NCBI GenBank assembly: GCA_030696235.1
Contig: JAUYSN010000394.1
Span: forward strand, 1 to 6,354
Direction of reading: 5' to 3'
DNA from: Sulfuricella sp.
GTDB lineage: Bacteria > Pseudomonadota > Gammaproteobacteria > Burkholderiales > Sulfuricellaceae
Length of the DNA stretch: 6,354 bases
In this document: positions 1 to 6,027 of the stretch, piece after piece
Layout: each line of letters starts with the position of its first letter
Position numbering within the stretch: position 1 is the stretch's first letter
Notes under the pieces: model-generated
What the model was told of the DNA's origin: nothing
Database searches by the model: none
The model's input: the letters and a program-made list of their open reading frames with translations, nothing else
Translations under genes and position numbers: made by a program

Positions 1-1538
1 GCGGCCCTGCCGGTTTGTCGGCGGCGTACCACCTGACACTGAAAGGCCACTCCTGCACGATTTTTGACGAGCATGAGTTGCTTGGCGGCATGATGCGTTA
101 CGGCATCCCTGGCTTCCGTACTCCGCGTGACGTGCTGGACACTGAAATTCAGCGCATCATCGACCTTGGCGACGAGGTCAAGCTGAATGTGCACATCGGC
201 AAGGACATCACGCTCGACCAGATCAAGAAAGACTACGACGCCATTTTCATGGGCATGGGTGCCCAGGCTGGCCGTCCGCTGCCGGTTCCCGGTGCGGAAG
301 CGCCCAACGTCGTAACCGCCATGGCTTTCCTGCGCGCCTTCAACGATGGCCGCCTGCAGCACGTCGGCAAGCGCGTAGTGGTGATCGGCGGTGGCGACAC
401 CTCCATCGACGTGGCAACGGTTGCGCGCCGTTTGGGCCACATCAAGGCAACGAACCCGGCCGACCGCTCCGAGCACGTGATTGCCGGTCAAGTCGCACAC
501 GATGTTGCCGAGGTTTCCGCCAAGGAAGGCGCCGACGTCGTGCTGTGCTCGCGAGCTCCGGTCGAGAAGATGAACGCCAACAAGCATGAGGTCGAAGAAG
601 CCTTGGCAGAAGGCATTGAAATCAAGGGCGGTATTACTCCGGTATCGGTAGTGGTCGGCGCGGATGGCCGCGCGACGGCGCTGCGCGTGGCAGAGCTGGA
701 GACCGTGGGCGGCAAGCAGGTCGTCAAGGAAGGCACCGAATACGACATCCCGGCCGATCTGATCGTTTCCGCGATCGGCCAGGCGGTGGACTTCACCGGT
801 CTGGAAGGATTCGACAACGGCAAGGGCCTGATCAGCGCCGACAAGCACTATCAGGTGCCCGGCCAGCAAGGCATCTTCGTCGGTGGCGACGTGCTCCGTC
901 CGCACCTGCTGACCACCGCTATCGGCCACGGTCGCATCGCAGCTGAAAGCATCGATCATTACCTGAATGGTGAAGATCTGGGCAAGCGGCCAAAGGTGGA
1001 CGTCGCCTACTTCGATTTGCTGCGCAAGGAAATGGAAGTGGGCCTCGCTCCAGAGGAGTACCATACCCGCGACAAGGAAGAGGTCAGAAAGGCGGAAGGA
1101 TTCGCCAAGGAGATCGATCTGGGTACTTGGGGTACAGACAAGTCCAAGTTCGCGGTGCACAACTTCGAGAACCGCTCCGACAAATACATTATTCCATCTA
1201 AAGATCTGTTCCTCGGTCATTTCATGACTACGCCGCGCAACAAGCGCAGCTTCGTGACTCTGACGGCAGAACAGGTGCTGGGCCACTTCGAGGAGCGTCT
1301 GGAAGCGCTGGACGACAAGACGGTGGTCACGGAAGCCAAGCGTTGCATGAGCTGCGGCCTGTGCTTCGAGTGCGACAACTGCGTGGTTTACTGCCCGCAA
1401 GTAGCCGTGTTCAAAGTGAAGAAGACGCTAGCCACTACCGGCCGCTATGTGGATACCGACTATGCGAAATGCGTCGGCTGCCATATCTGCGCGGATGTGT
1501 GCCCCACCGGCTACATCAAAATGGGGATGGGCGACTAA
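1..1538 (+). CDS. dsrL: DsrL, iron-sulfur flavoprotein NAD(P)H oxidoreductase (5' partial)
   Basis: This is the C-terminal ~511 residues of DsrL. The reading frame is open from the first bases, which encode GPAGLSAAYHL, the end of a GxGPAG FAD-binding motif, so the true start lies upstream; the TTG at 15 is internal. The family has about 650 residues, so roughly 140 are missing. Visible parts in order: the GltD-like FAD segment (GGMMRYGIPGFR), a second dinucleotide fold with GGGDTS at 387-404 (NAD(P)H binding), a second FAD contact (GIFVGGDVL, about 877-903), a linker of about 120 residues, and a C-terminal ferredoxin domain. The first Cys group (1344-1394) has six cysteines; the second (1470-1502) reads CxxCxxCxxxCP. 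DsrL is known as the cytoplasmic partner of reverse DsrAB that passes electrons from sulfur oxidation to NAD(P)+. An insertion of about 30 residues (about 438-540) separates the GGGDTS helix from the next strand. The stop is 2 bases before dsrJ. Confidence 0.95.
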   Translation, partial: GPAGLSAAYHLTLKGHSCTIFDEHELLGGMMRYGIPGFRTPRDVLDTEIQRIIDLGDEVKLNVHIGKDITLDQIKKDYDAIFMGMGAQAGRPLPVPGAEAPNVVTAMAFLRAFNDGRLQHVGKRVVVIGGGDTSIDVATVARRLGHIKATNPADRSEHVIAGQVAHDVAEVSAKEGADVVLCSRAPVEKMNANKHEVEEALAEGIEIKGGITPVSVVVGADGRATALRVAELETVGGKQVVKEGTEYDIPADLIVSAIGQAVDFTGLEGFDNGKGLISADKHYQVPGQQGIFVGGDVLRPHLLTTAIGHGRIAAESIDHYLNGEDLGKRPKVDVAYFDLLRKEMEVGLAPEEYHTRDKEEVRKAEGFAKEIDLGTWGTDKSKFAVHNFENRSDKYIIPSKDLFLGHFMTTPRNKRSFVTLTAEQVLGHFEERLEALDDKTVVTEAKRCMSCGLCFECDNCVVYCPQVAVFKVKKTLATTGRYVDTDYAKCVGCHICADVCPTGYIKMGMGD

Positions 1539-1540
1539 AC

Positions 1541-2122
1541 ATGATCAATCCAGCGAAACGGCGAAGCGTACTGGGATGGCTGGCCGCCGCCTTGTCTGCC
1601 CTGCTTCTGGCTGGGGTCATGCCCGCCAATGCAGCTGACGAGCACGGCGCGCGCAGCGGGCAAAAGCTGATCGCAAAGGGTGACAAGTGTGTGCGCGACG
1701 CGGATTACATGCGTCGCAATCACATGAATATCCTCAAGCACCAGCGTGACGAGACCATGCGCAAAGGGATACGCACCACTCAGGACAGTCTGAAAAACTG
1801 CATTGAGTGTCACGTCAACCCCAAGACCAACAGCGTGGCCAGCAGCAAGGAAGACTTCTGCATGGGCTGTCACAGCTACGCCGCCGTCAAGCCGGATTGC
1901 TTCGAGTGTCATTCAAGCAAACCGAAAGCCGCTGCGGGCGGAATGCAACCGGTCGTCGCGCCGGAGCAGAAGTCCGAAGGTAAGGACAAGCAGTCCGGTC
2001 TGTCCGGAAAAATGCCCCACAAGGGGACTCCGACTTTCTACGCCCTTACAGGCCGTGAAAGATCGTATGCGCTGGCAGATGCAGGAAAAACTGGCGAGCT
2101 TGAACATGGGCGAGGGCGTTAA
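1541..2122 (+). CDS. dsrJ: DsrJ, periplasmic triheme cytochrome c
   Basis: This encodes a 193-residue triheme cytochrome c of the DsrMKJOP complex. The ATG at 1541 is chosen because it gives a basic N-terminus and a hydrophobic stretch (residues 10-27) ending in PANAAD, a plausible signal peptidase site or retained membrane anchor; the frame is open further upstream but there overlaps dsrL. Three CxxCH heme sites are visible: C87-H91 (CIECH), C107-H111 (CMGCH) and C120-H124 (CFECH). Cys50, before the conserved YMRRNHM segment, matches the position of the Cys ligand known for the unusual His/Cys heme of DsrJ. Residues 125-165 form a Lys/Gly/Pro-rich linker. The start is 2 bases after dsrL and the TAA directly abuts the ATG of dsrO. 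The last ~23 codons have poor third-position GC and low-usage codons (AGA, CGA, GGA), whereas the +1 frame looks coding, so the annotated C-terminus may be wrong. The heme domain is unaffected. Confidence 0.93.
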   Translation: MINPAKRRSVLGWLAAALSALLLAGVMPANAADEHGARSGQKLIAKGDKCVRDADYMRRNHMNILKHQRDETMRKGIRTTQDSLKNCIECHVNPKTNSVASSKEDFCMGCHSYAAVKPDCFECHSSKPKAAAGGMQPVVAPEQKSEGKDKQSGLSGKMPHKGTPTFYALTGRERSYALADAGKTGELEHGRGR

Positions 2123-2126
2123 ATGA
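2042..2126 (+). other. Probable +1 frameshift and alternative 3' end of dsrJ
   Basis: Up to about 2044 the dsrJ frame has GC-rich third positions. From 2051 on, only 8 of 23 codons in that frame end in G or C, while 17 of 24 codons do in the +1 frame (2052-2123). The +1 frame encodes AVKDRMRWQMQEKLASLNMG followed by EGVK, a believable amphipathic helix, and ends with a TGA at 2124-2126 that overlaps the dsrO start as ATGA. Dropping one base near the GGCC at 2051-2054 would join the frames into a 194-residue protein. A sequencing error, a real mutation or programmed frameshifting would all fit; I cannot separate them. Confidence 0.55.
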
Positions 2127-2863
2127 GCAAAGACGTAGATAACAGCCGCAGGAAATTCATCGCAGCAGGGGTGGCGGGTACTGCTGGTTTGGTGCTTGCG
2201 CCAGGAGTGACGCTGCTGGATATGGCCAATGCGCGTCCTGCCGGCGAGCCGGCTTCCAGCGCCAAGCGCTGGGGCATGCTGATCGACAGCACCAAGTGCG
2301 CGACCGGTTGCAACGACTGCGTTTCCGCGTGCGGCAAGGAAAACGGCGTGGCCTCTACCGGTCATCCGGAAACCGACCCGCAGTGGATACGCAAGGTCGA
2401 GCTGAAGGAAGTCAAAAGCGGCAAGAGCCATTCCCTGCCGATGATGTGCCAGCACTGCGCCGAACCGCCGTGCGTGGACGTGTGCCCGACCGGCGCGTCC
2501 TTCAAACGTGCCGACGGCATCGTCCTGGTGGATCGCCATATCTGCATTGGTTGCCGCTACTGCATGATGGCCTGTCCGTACAAGGCTCGTTCCTTCGTGC
2601 ATGAGGAGCACGACGACCAGAATCCCGACGTGCCTCGCGGCAAGGGCTGTGTTGAATCCTGCACGCTGTGTGTGCACCGGATTGACAAGGACTTGCAACC
2701 CGCCTGCGTTGAAGCATGCTCGGCGGGGAATCACGGTGCGATGCTGTTCGGTGACCTGAACGATGCCAACAGCGAAATATCCAAACGCATTGCCACCTAT
2801 GCCACCACCCAAGTCCGTGCGGATTTGGCGCTGAACACCGGCGTACGCTATCAGGGGATTTGA
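2123..2863 (+). CDS. dsrO: DsrO, periplasmic ferredoxin-like iron-sulfur protein (Tat substrate)
   Basis: This encodes a 246-residue iron-sulfur protein of the DsrMKJOP complex, thought to relay electrons between DsrJ and the membrane subunit DsrP. The N-terminus carries a twin-arginine signal (SRRKFI, residues 8-13) followed by a hydrophobic, Ala/Gly-rich segment, so export as a folded protein is expected. Four cysteine groups follow: CATGCNDCVSAC (residues 59-70), CQHCAEPPCVDVCP, CIGCRYCMMACP, and a split group (CVESCTLC, then CVEAC). This is the usual pattern of four Fe4S4 clusters in the DmsB/NrfC/HybA family. The ATG directly follows the dsrJ TAA, and a GAGGG at 2112-2116 gives a well-placed ribosome binding site 6 bases upstream. 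The gene is full length and shows no missing cysteines. The neighbourhood and Tat signal make DsrO the clear choice over other HybA-like proteins. Confidence 0.95.
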   Translation: MSKDVDNSRRKFIAAGVAGTAGLVLAPGVTLLDMANARPAGEPASSAKRWGMLIDSTKCATGCNDCVSACGKENGVASTGHPETDPQWIRKVELKEVKSGKSHSLPMMCQHCAEPPCVDVCPTGASFKRADGIVLVDRHICIGCRYCMMACPYKARSFVHEEHDDQNPDVPRGKGCVESCTLCVHRIDKDLQPACVEACSAGNHGAMLFGDLNDANSEISKRIATYATTQVRADLALNTGVRYQGI

Positions 2864-2868
2864 ACGCT

Positions 2869-4071
2869 ATGAATTTCGAGGCTTTCCGGAAAGTTGAACA
2901 AAGCGCGTTTTATGCGCTGGTGGCCGCCATCGGCCTGATGGTGCTGGTTGGCCTGGGTGCTGCGCACTACATGGAGGAGCACGGCCATGTGGTGACCGGC
3001 ATGACCAACCAGATCGTATGGGGAATGCCGCACGTGTTCGCGATCTTCCTGATCGTGGCGGCGTCCGGCGTGCTCAACGTCGCATCCATCGGCTCGGTGT
3101 TCGGCAAGACCGTGTACAAGGCGCGCGCACCGCTGTCCGGTCTGCTCGCCCTGGCCATGCTGGCTGGCGGCTTGACGGTGCTGATGCTGGATCTGGGGCG
3201 TCCCGACCGCTTGATCGTGGCGATGACGCACTATAATTTCAAATCGGTCTTCGCCTTGAACGTGTTCTTCTATACCGGCTTCTTCGCCATTGTCGCCATT
3301 TATATCTGGACGATGATGGAACGCAGGATGAACGTTTACTCCAAGTATGCCGGCTTCGCTGCCTTTATCTGGCGTCTTGCGCTGACCACTGCAACCGGTT
3401 CCATTTTCGGTTTCCTGGTGGCGCGCCAGGCTTACGCTTCAGCTATGCTGGCGCCGATGTTCATTATTATGTCCTTTGCGTTCGGACTGGCCGTGTTCAT
3501 TATCGTGCAGCACGTGATGTATCGCTGGAATGGCCGCACGCTGGACGAGGCGATCAAGCGCCGCCTGAAAAATCTTTTGGCAATTTTTGTGGGTGCGGTG
3601 TTTTACTTCACGCTGGTTTATCACCTGACCAACCTGTATTTCGCCAAACAGGTTGCCTTCGAGCGCTTTATCCTGCTTGACGGCGGCGTTTACACAAATC
3701 TGTTCTGGTTTGGCCAGATTCTGCTGGGCACTCTCGCGCCGCTGGCAATTCTGTTCCACCCCGGCATGGGCAAGAAGTGCGGCTGGATTGTTACGGCAGC
3801 GATGCTGGTCATACTCGGCGGTTTTGCGCAGCTCTACGTGCTGCTGATCGGCGGTCAGGCATTCCCTCTGGAGATATTCCCCGGCATGCAGGCGAGCAGC
3901 AGCTTCTTCGACGGCAGGATCAACCCCTACAGCCCCAGCCTGCCTGAGTTCCTGCTTGGATTCGGCGGGATTGCCATCGCGGCCTTGTTGACCGTGATCG
4001 CAGTCAGGGTGCTGCATTTCATGCCTGAAGATGACTTCAGTCAAGTTGGCAAGCAGGCATTGACTGATTAG
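2869..4071 (+). CDS. dsrP: DsrP, NrfD-family integral membrane subunit
   Basis: This encodes a 400-residue, very hydrophobic protein of the NrfD/PsrC family, the membrane subunit of DsrMKJOP that is proposed to exchange electrons with the quinone pool. About ten membrane segments can be drawn by eye (roughly residues 13-34, 52-78, 88-108, 125-146, 160-180, 186-210, 236-258, 276-296, 307-328 and 362-386), as expected for the family. No heme-binding CxxCH is present. The conserved-looking LDLGRPDR loop after the third segment is typical of NrfD-like proteins. The ATG at 2869 (MNFEAF) is preferred to the in-frame TTG at 2860, which overlaps the dsrO stop; an AGGGG lies at 2853-2857, 11 bases upstream. 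The gene starts 5 bases after dsrO, which suggests co-translation. After its TAG a strong hairpin follows, the first real gap in the operon here. Confidence 0.95.
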   Translation: MNFEAFRKVEQSAFYALVAAIGLMVLVGLGAAHYMEEHGHVVTGMTNQIVWGMPHVFAIFLIVAASGVLNVASIGSVFGKTVYKARAPLSGLLALAMLAGGLTVLMLDLGRPDRLIVAMTHYNFKSVFALNVFFYTGFFAIVAIYIWTMMERRMNVYSKYAGFAAFIWRLALTTATGSIFGFLVARQAYASAMLAPMFIIMSFAFGLAVFIIVQHVMYRWNGRTLDEAIKRRLKNLLAIFVGAVFYFTLVYHLTNLYFAKQVAFERFILLDGGVYTNLFWFGQILLGTLAPLAILFHPGMGKKCGWIVTAAMLVILGGFAQLYVLLIGGQAFPLEIFPGMQASSSFFDGRINPYSPSLPEFLLGFGGIAIAALLTVIAVRVLHFMPEDDFSQVGKQALTD

Positions 4072-4083
4072 GAATCGAAAGCG

Positions 4084-4116
4084 TCGGGCATGGGAGCTTA
4101 TTGCTCCCATGCCCGA
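4084..4116 (+). promoter_or_regulatory. Perfect 14-bp hairpin between dsrP and dsrN
   Basis: Arms TCGGGCATGGGAGC (4084-4097) and GCTCCCATGCCCGA (4103-4116) are exact inverted repeats around a 5-base loop, TTATT. The hairpin starts 12 bases after the dsrP stop and ends 9 bases before the dsrN ATG. No T-run follows on the + strand, so a standard intrinsic terminator is not supported. It could instead stabilise the 3' end of the dsrJOP message, be a processing site, or lower dsrN translation; no clear Shine-Dalgarno sequence is visible before dsrN, and the stem covers the region upstream of its start. The structure is seen; the role is inferred. Confidence 0.7.
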
Positions 4117-4125
4117 ATCACCCAC

Positions 4126-5601
4126 ATGTCCCGTCTGCTGATCTCAGCCGCACATAAATCCTCCGGAAAAACCACCGTCTCCATCGGCTTGTGCGCCGCA
4201 TTCAGGGCGCGCGGCACCCAGGTTCAGCCCTTCAAGAAGGGCCCCGATTACATCGACCCGATGTGGCTTTCCGTTGCCAGCGGGCGCCCCTGCCGCAACC
4301 TCGATTTCTTCATGATGGGCCAGGACGAGATCGTCGCTGAATTCCAGCGCCACTCTGCCGGTGCGGACCTCAGCCTGATCGAAGGCAACAAGGGCCTGTA
4401 CGACGGGCTCAACCTCGACGGCAGCAACAGCAATGCCGCGCTGGCCCGTCTGCTGCATGCGCCGGTGGTGCTGGTCATCGACGCTCGCGGCATGACGCGC
4501 GGAATCGCGCCGCTGATCCTGGGCTACCAGGCCTTCGACCGGAATATCAACATTGCCGGGGTGATACTCAACAATCTCGGCGGCGCCCGCCACGAGAGCA
4601 AGCTGCGCGCCGTGATCGAGCACTATACGGACGTGCCGGTGATCGGCGCAGTGCATCACGACAAACGGCTGGAAATCGTGGAACGGCACCTTGGCCTGAT
4701 GCCGAGCAACGAAGCCGAGGCGGCGACGCTGCGCGTGAATGAAATTGGCGAGGTGGTCGGGGCGCAAGTCGATCTCGACAAGTTGCTGGAAATCGCCGCC
4801 ACCGCGCCGCAGTTGCCGGAACCTGCCGGCGGCCCTCACCTCAATCCTCTCCCGCAAGCGGGAGAGGAGGCAGAAGTGTCGCTTTGCGACGCTAAGAGCA
4901 CCGTCCGCATCGGATGGGCCAAGGATCAGGCCTTCGGTTTTTATTATGCCGACGACCTTGATGCATTGCGCGCCGCCGGCGCCGAGCTGGTCCCGCTGGA
5001 TACCCTGCACGACCCGCATCTCCCGGAAGTGGATGGCCTGTTTATCGGCGGCGGCTTCCCCGAATTGTTCATGAGCGAACTGGAAGCCAACGTTACGCTG
5101 CGCGAAGAGATAGGCCACGCCATCGAGAACGGCATGCCGGTATACGCGGAATGCGGCGGACTCATGTACCTGGCGCGTTCGCTGACCTGGCATGGCGAAA
5201 AGCACAATATGGTGGGTGTCATACCGGGCGACGTGGTGATGCACGAAAAACCGGTCGGGCGCGGTTACATTCGCTTGAACGAAACGGGGGCGAACCCATG
5301 GCCGGCGCCGACCGGGCCATCGCCGGTGCCTGAAGTGCGCGGCCACGAATTCCACTATTCCAGCCTGGACAACCTGGACACGAGCGAACTGAAATATGCC
5401 TACGAGGTCAAACGCGGTCATGGAATAGATGGGCACCACGATGGCATCGTCTACAAAAACCTGCTGGCTACCTACGCCCATCTGCGCAGTCTTGGCGCCT
5501 ATAACTGGGCAGCCCGTTTCGTGGCCTTTGTGCGCAGCAAGGCGCAAGAAGCAGAGCAGCCAGTGGATGGAAACGCGCGGCGCCATGACCGCGCCGCCTG
5601 A
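4126..5601 (+). CDS. dsrN: DsrN, siroheme amidase of the CobB/CbiA family
   Basis: This encodes a 491-residue glutamine-dependent amidotransferase related to cobyrinic acid a,c-diamide synthase. In dsr operons DsrN is taken to amidate siroheme to the siro(heme)amide used by DsrAB. The N-terminal ATP-binding domain has a P-loop (HKSSGKTT, residues 10-17), the KKGPDYIDP motif and EGNKGLYDG. The C-terminal class I glutaminase-like domain has GGGFPELF, the nucleophile Cys343 in YAECGG, and His452 in YAHLRSLG. The ATG at 4126 is chosen because the P-loop follows at the usual distance; the upstream in-frame ATG at 4090 lies inside the hairpin. Between the domains (about residues 234-250) a palindromic REP-like sequence is read through in frame, adding PHLNPLPQAGEEAE to the linker. 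The location between dsrP and dsrR, not in a cobalamin cluster, decides for DsrN over CobB/CbiA. Confidence 0.92.
   Translation: MSRLLISAAHKSSGKTTVSIGLCAAFRARGTQVQPFKKGPDYIDPMWLSVASGRPCRNLDFFMMGQDEIVAEFQRHSAGADLSLIEGNKGLYDGLNLDGSNSNAALARLLHAPVVLVIDARGMTRGIAPLILGYQAFDRNINIAGVILNNLGGARHESKLRAVIEHYTDVPVIGAVHHDKRLEIVERHLGLMPSNEAEAATLRVNEIGEVVGAQVDLDKLLEIAATAPQLPEPAGGPHLNPLPQAGEEAEVSLCDAKSTVRIGWAKDQAFGFYYADDLDALRAAGAELVPLDTLHDPHLPEVDGLFIGGGFPELFMSELEANVTLREEIGHAIENGMPVYAECGGLMYLARSLTWHGEKHNMVGVIPGDVVMHEKPVGRGYIRLNETGANPWPAPTGPSPVPEVRGHEFHYSSLDNLDTSELKYAYEVKRGHGIDGHHDGIVYKNLLATYAHLRSLGAYNWAARFVAFVRSKAQEAEQPVDGNARRHDRAA
4834..4870 (+). repeat. REP-like palindromic element inserted in frame in dsrN
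   Basis: The stem TCCTCTCCCGC (4845-4855) and its exact complement GCGGGAGAGGA (4858-4868) form an 11-bp inverted repeat with only AA between them, preceded by CCTCACCTCAA. It resembles, from memory, a dispersed palindromic repeat common in proteobacterial intergenic regions that reads CCTCACCC-AA-CCTCTCCCGCAAGCGGGAGAGG. Here it is translated as PHLNPLPQAGEE with no frame change, between the ATP-binding and glutaminase domains of DsrN. Confidence 0.7.
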
Positions 5602-5621
5602 TTTGAATTGTTAATATCCAA

Positions 5622-5626
5622 AGGAG
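5622..5626 (+). promoter_or_regulatory. Ribosome binding site of dsrR
   Basis: AGGAG lies 7 bases upstream of the ATG at 5634, within a short AT-rich gap (5602-5633) after dsrN. It is the strongest Shine-Dalgarno sequence in the window and supports this start, perhaps with higher expression of dsrR than of dsrN. I see no convincing -35/-10 promoter in the gap. Confidence 0.75.
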
Positions 5627-5633
5627 AAAGTCG

Positions 5634-5996
5634 ATGATTACAGTCACAGCCAAAGCTGCCGAACAGATTCAGCAGGCCGCCACCCAAAGCGAAGCCGAAG
5701 GGATGTTTCTGCGGATTGCCGCCCGTCGCGGGATGGACGGAACGATCCAGTACGGAATGGGTTTCGATGAGCAGAGTGAAGAAGACGTGATGGTGAATTC
5801 CGAGGGAGTCGCCGTCATCGTGGCGCCAGAGAATATGGGTCTGCTCAACGGGGCCGTGCTGGATTTCGTCGAGCTCGATCCCGGCGACTTCCGCTTCATT
5901 TTCATCAACCCCAACGATAACGGCGGCTCTTCCTGCGGCACTTCGTCAGGCGGCGGTGGCGGCGGCTGCGGCGGCTGCGGTGGCGGTTGTCACTAA
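5634..5996 (+). CDS. dsrR: DsrR, IscA/HesB-like accessory protein with Gly/Cys-rich tail
   Basis: This encodes a 120-residue protein of the A-type iron-sulfur carrier (IscA/HesB) fold. The first ~92 residues align by eye with the family ([15 protein letters not shown] at the start, [26 protein letters not shown]). The first cluster-binding cysteine, normally in a GCSGF-type motif, is replaced here ([12 protein letters not shown]), as in the A. vinosum DsrR, which is known to lack the scaffold cysteines and to be needed for proper Dsr function. The C-terminal part is unusual: Cys101 sits where the first Cys of the SCGC motif would be, the second is Thr103, and then a run of Gly leads to Cys112, Cys115, Cys119 and a final His120. 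The role is probably post-transcriptional or assembly support of the Dsr proteins rather than generic cluster transfer. Two stop codons in tandem (TAATAA) end the gene. Confidence 0.88.
   Translation: MITVTAKAAEQIQQAATQSEAEGMFLRIAARRGMDGTIQYGMGFDEQSEEDVMVNSEGVAVIVAPENMGLLNGAVLDFVELDPGDFRFIFINPNDNGGSSCGTSSGGGGGGCGGCGGGCH
5949..5993 (+). repeat. GGC/GGT/TGC codon repeat coding the DsrR tail
   Basis: Fifteen codons, almost all GGC or GGT with TGC/TGT inserted, encode [15 protein letters not shown]. The low-complexity run could change length by replication slippage in 3-base steps without losing the frame. It may be strain-variable. Confidence 0.7.
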
Positions 5997-6027
5997 TAAG
6001 ATCCAGGGTTACAACGCTGCTCAGCGG

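Noticed and set aside
1343..1540. Upstream extension of the dsrJ frame into dsrL
   Set aside because: It overlaps the ferredoxin domain of dsrL, and the signal sequence begins properly at the ATG at 1541.
1913..2812. 299-codon open frame on the - strand, opposite dsrJ/dsrO
   Set aside because: It spans two well-supported + strand genes, has no recognisable motif and looks like composition-driven antisense.
4084..4116. Hairpin as an intrinsic terminator
   Set aside because: No run of T follows on the + strand, and only a weak TTT on the - strand; the genes on both sides belong to the same operon.
3439..4125. 228-codon open frame on the - strand, opposite dsrP and the hairpin
   Set aside because: The composition (many Gln, His, Arg) is typical of the reverse complement of a membrane protein gene; no motif or ribosome binding site.
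4090..4125. Upstream ATG at 4090 as the start of dsrN
   Set aside because: It lies within the left arm of the hairpin and would add 12 residues before a P-loop that is normally close to the N-terminus.
4144..5586. Long open frame of 480 codons on the - strand, opposite dsrN
   Set aside because: It mirrors dsrN, which has clear catalytic motifs; long antisense frames are expected where third positions are GC-rich, and the product shows no recognisable domain.
4126..5601. dsrN as a cobalamin-pathway cobB/cbiA
   Set aside because: No other cobalamin genes are nearby, and the position between dsrP and dsrR is that of dsrN in known operons.
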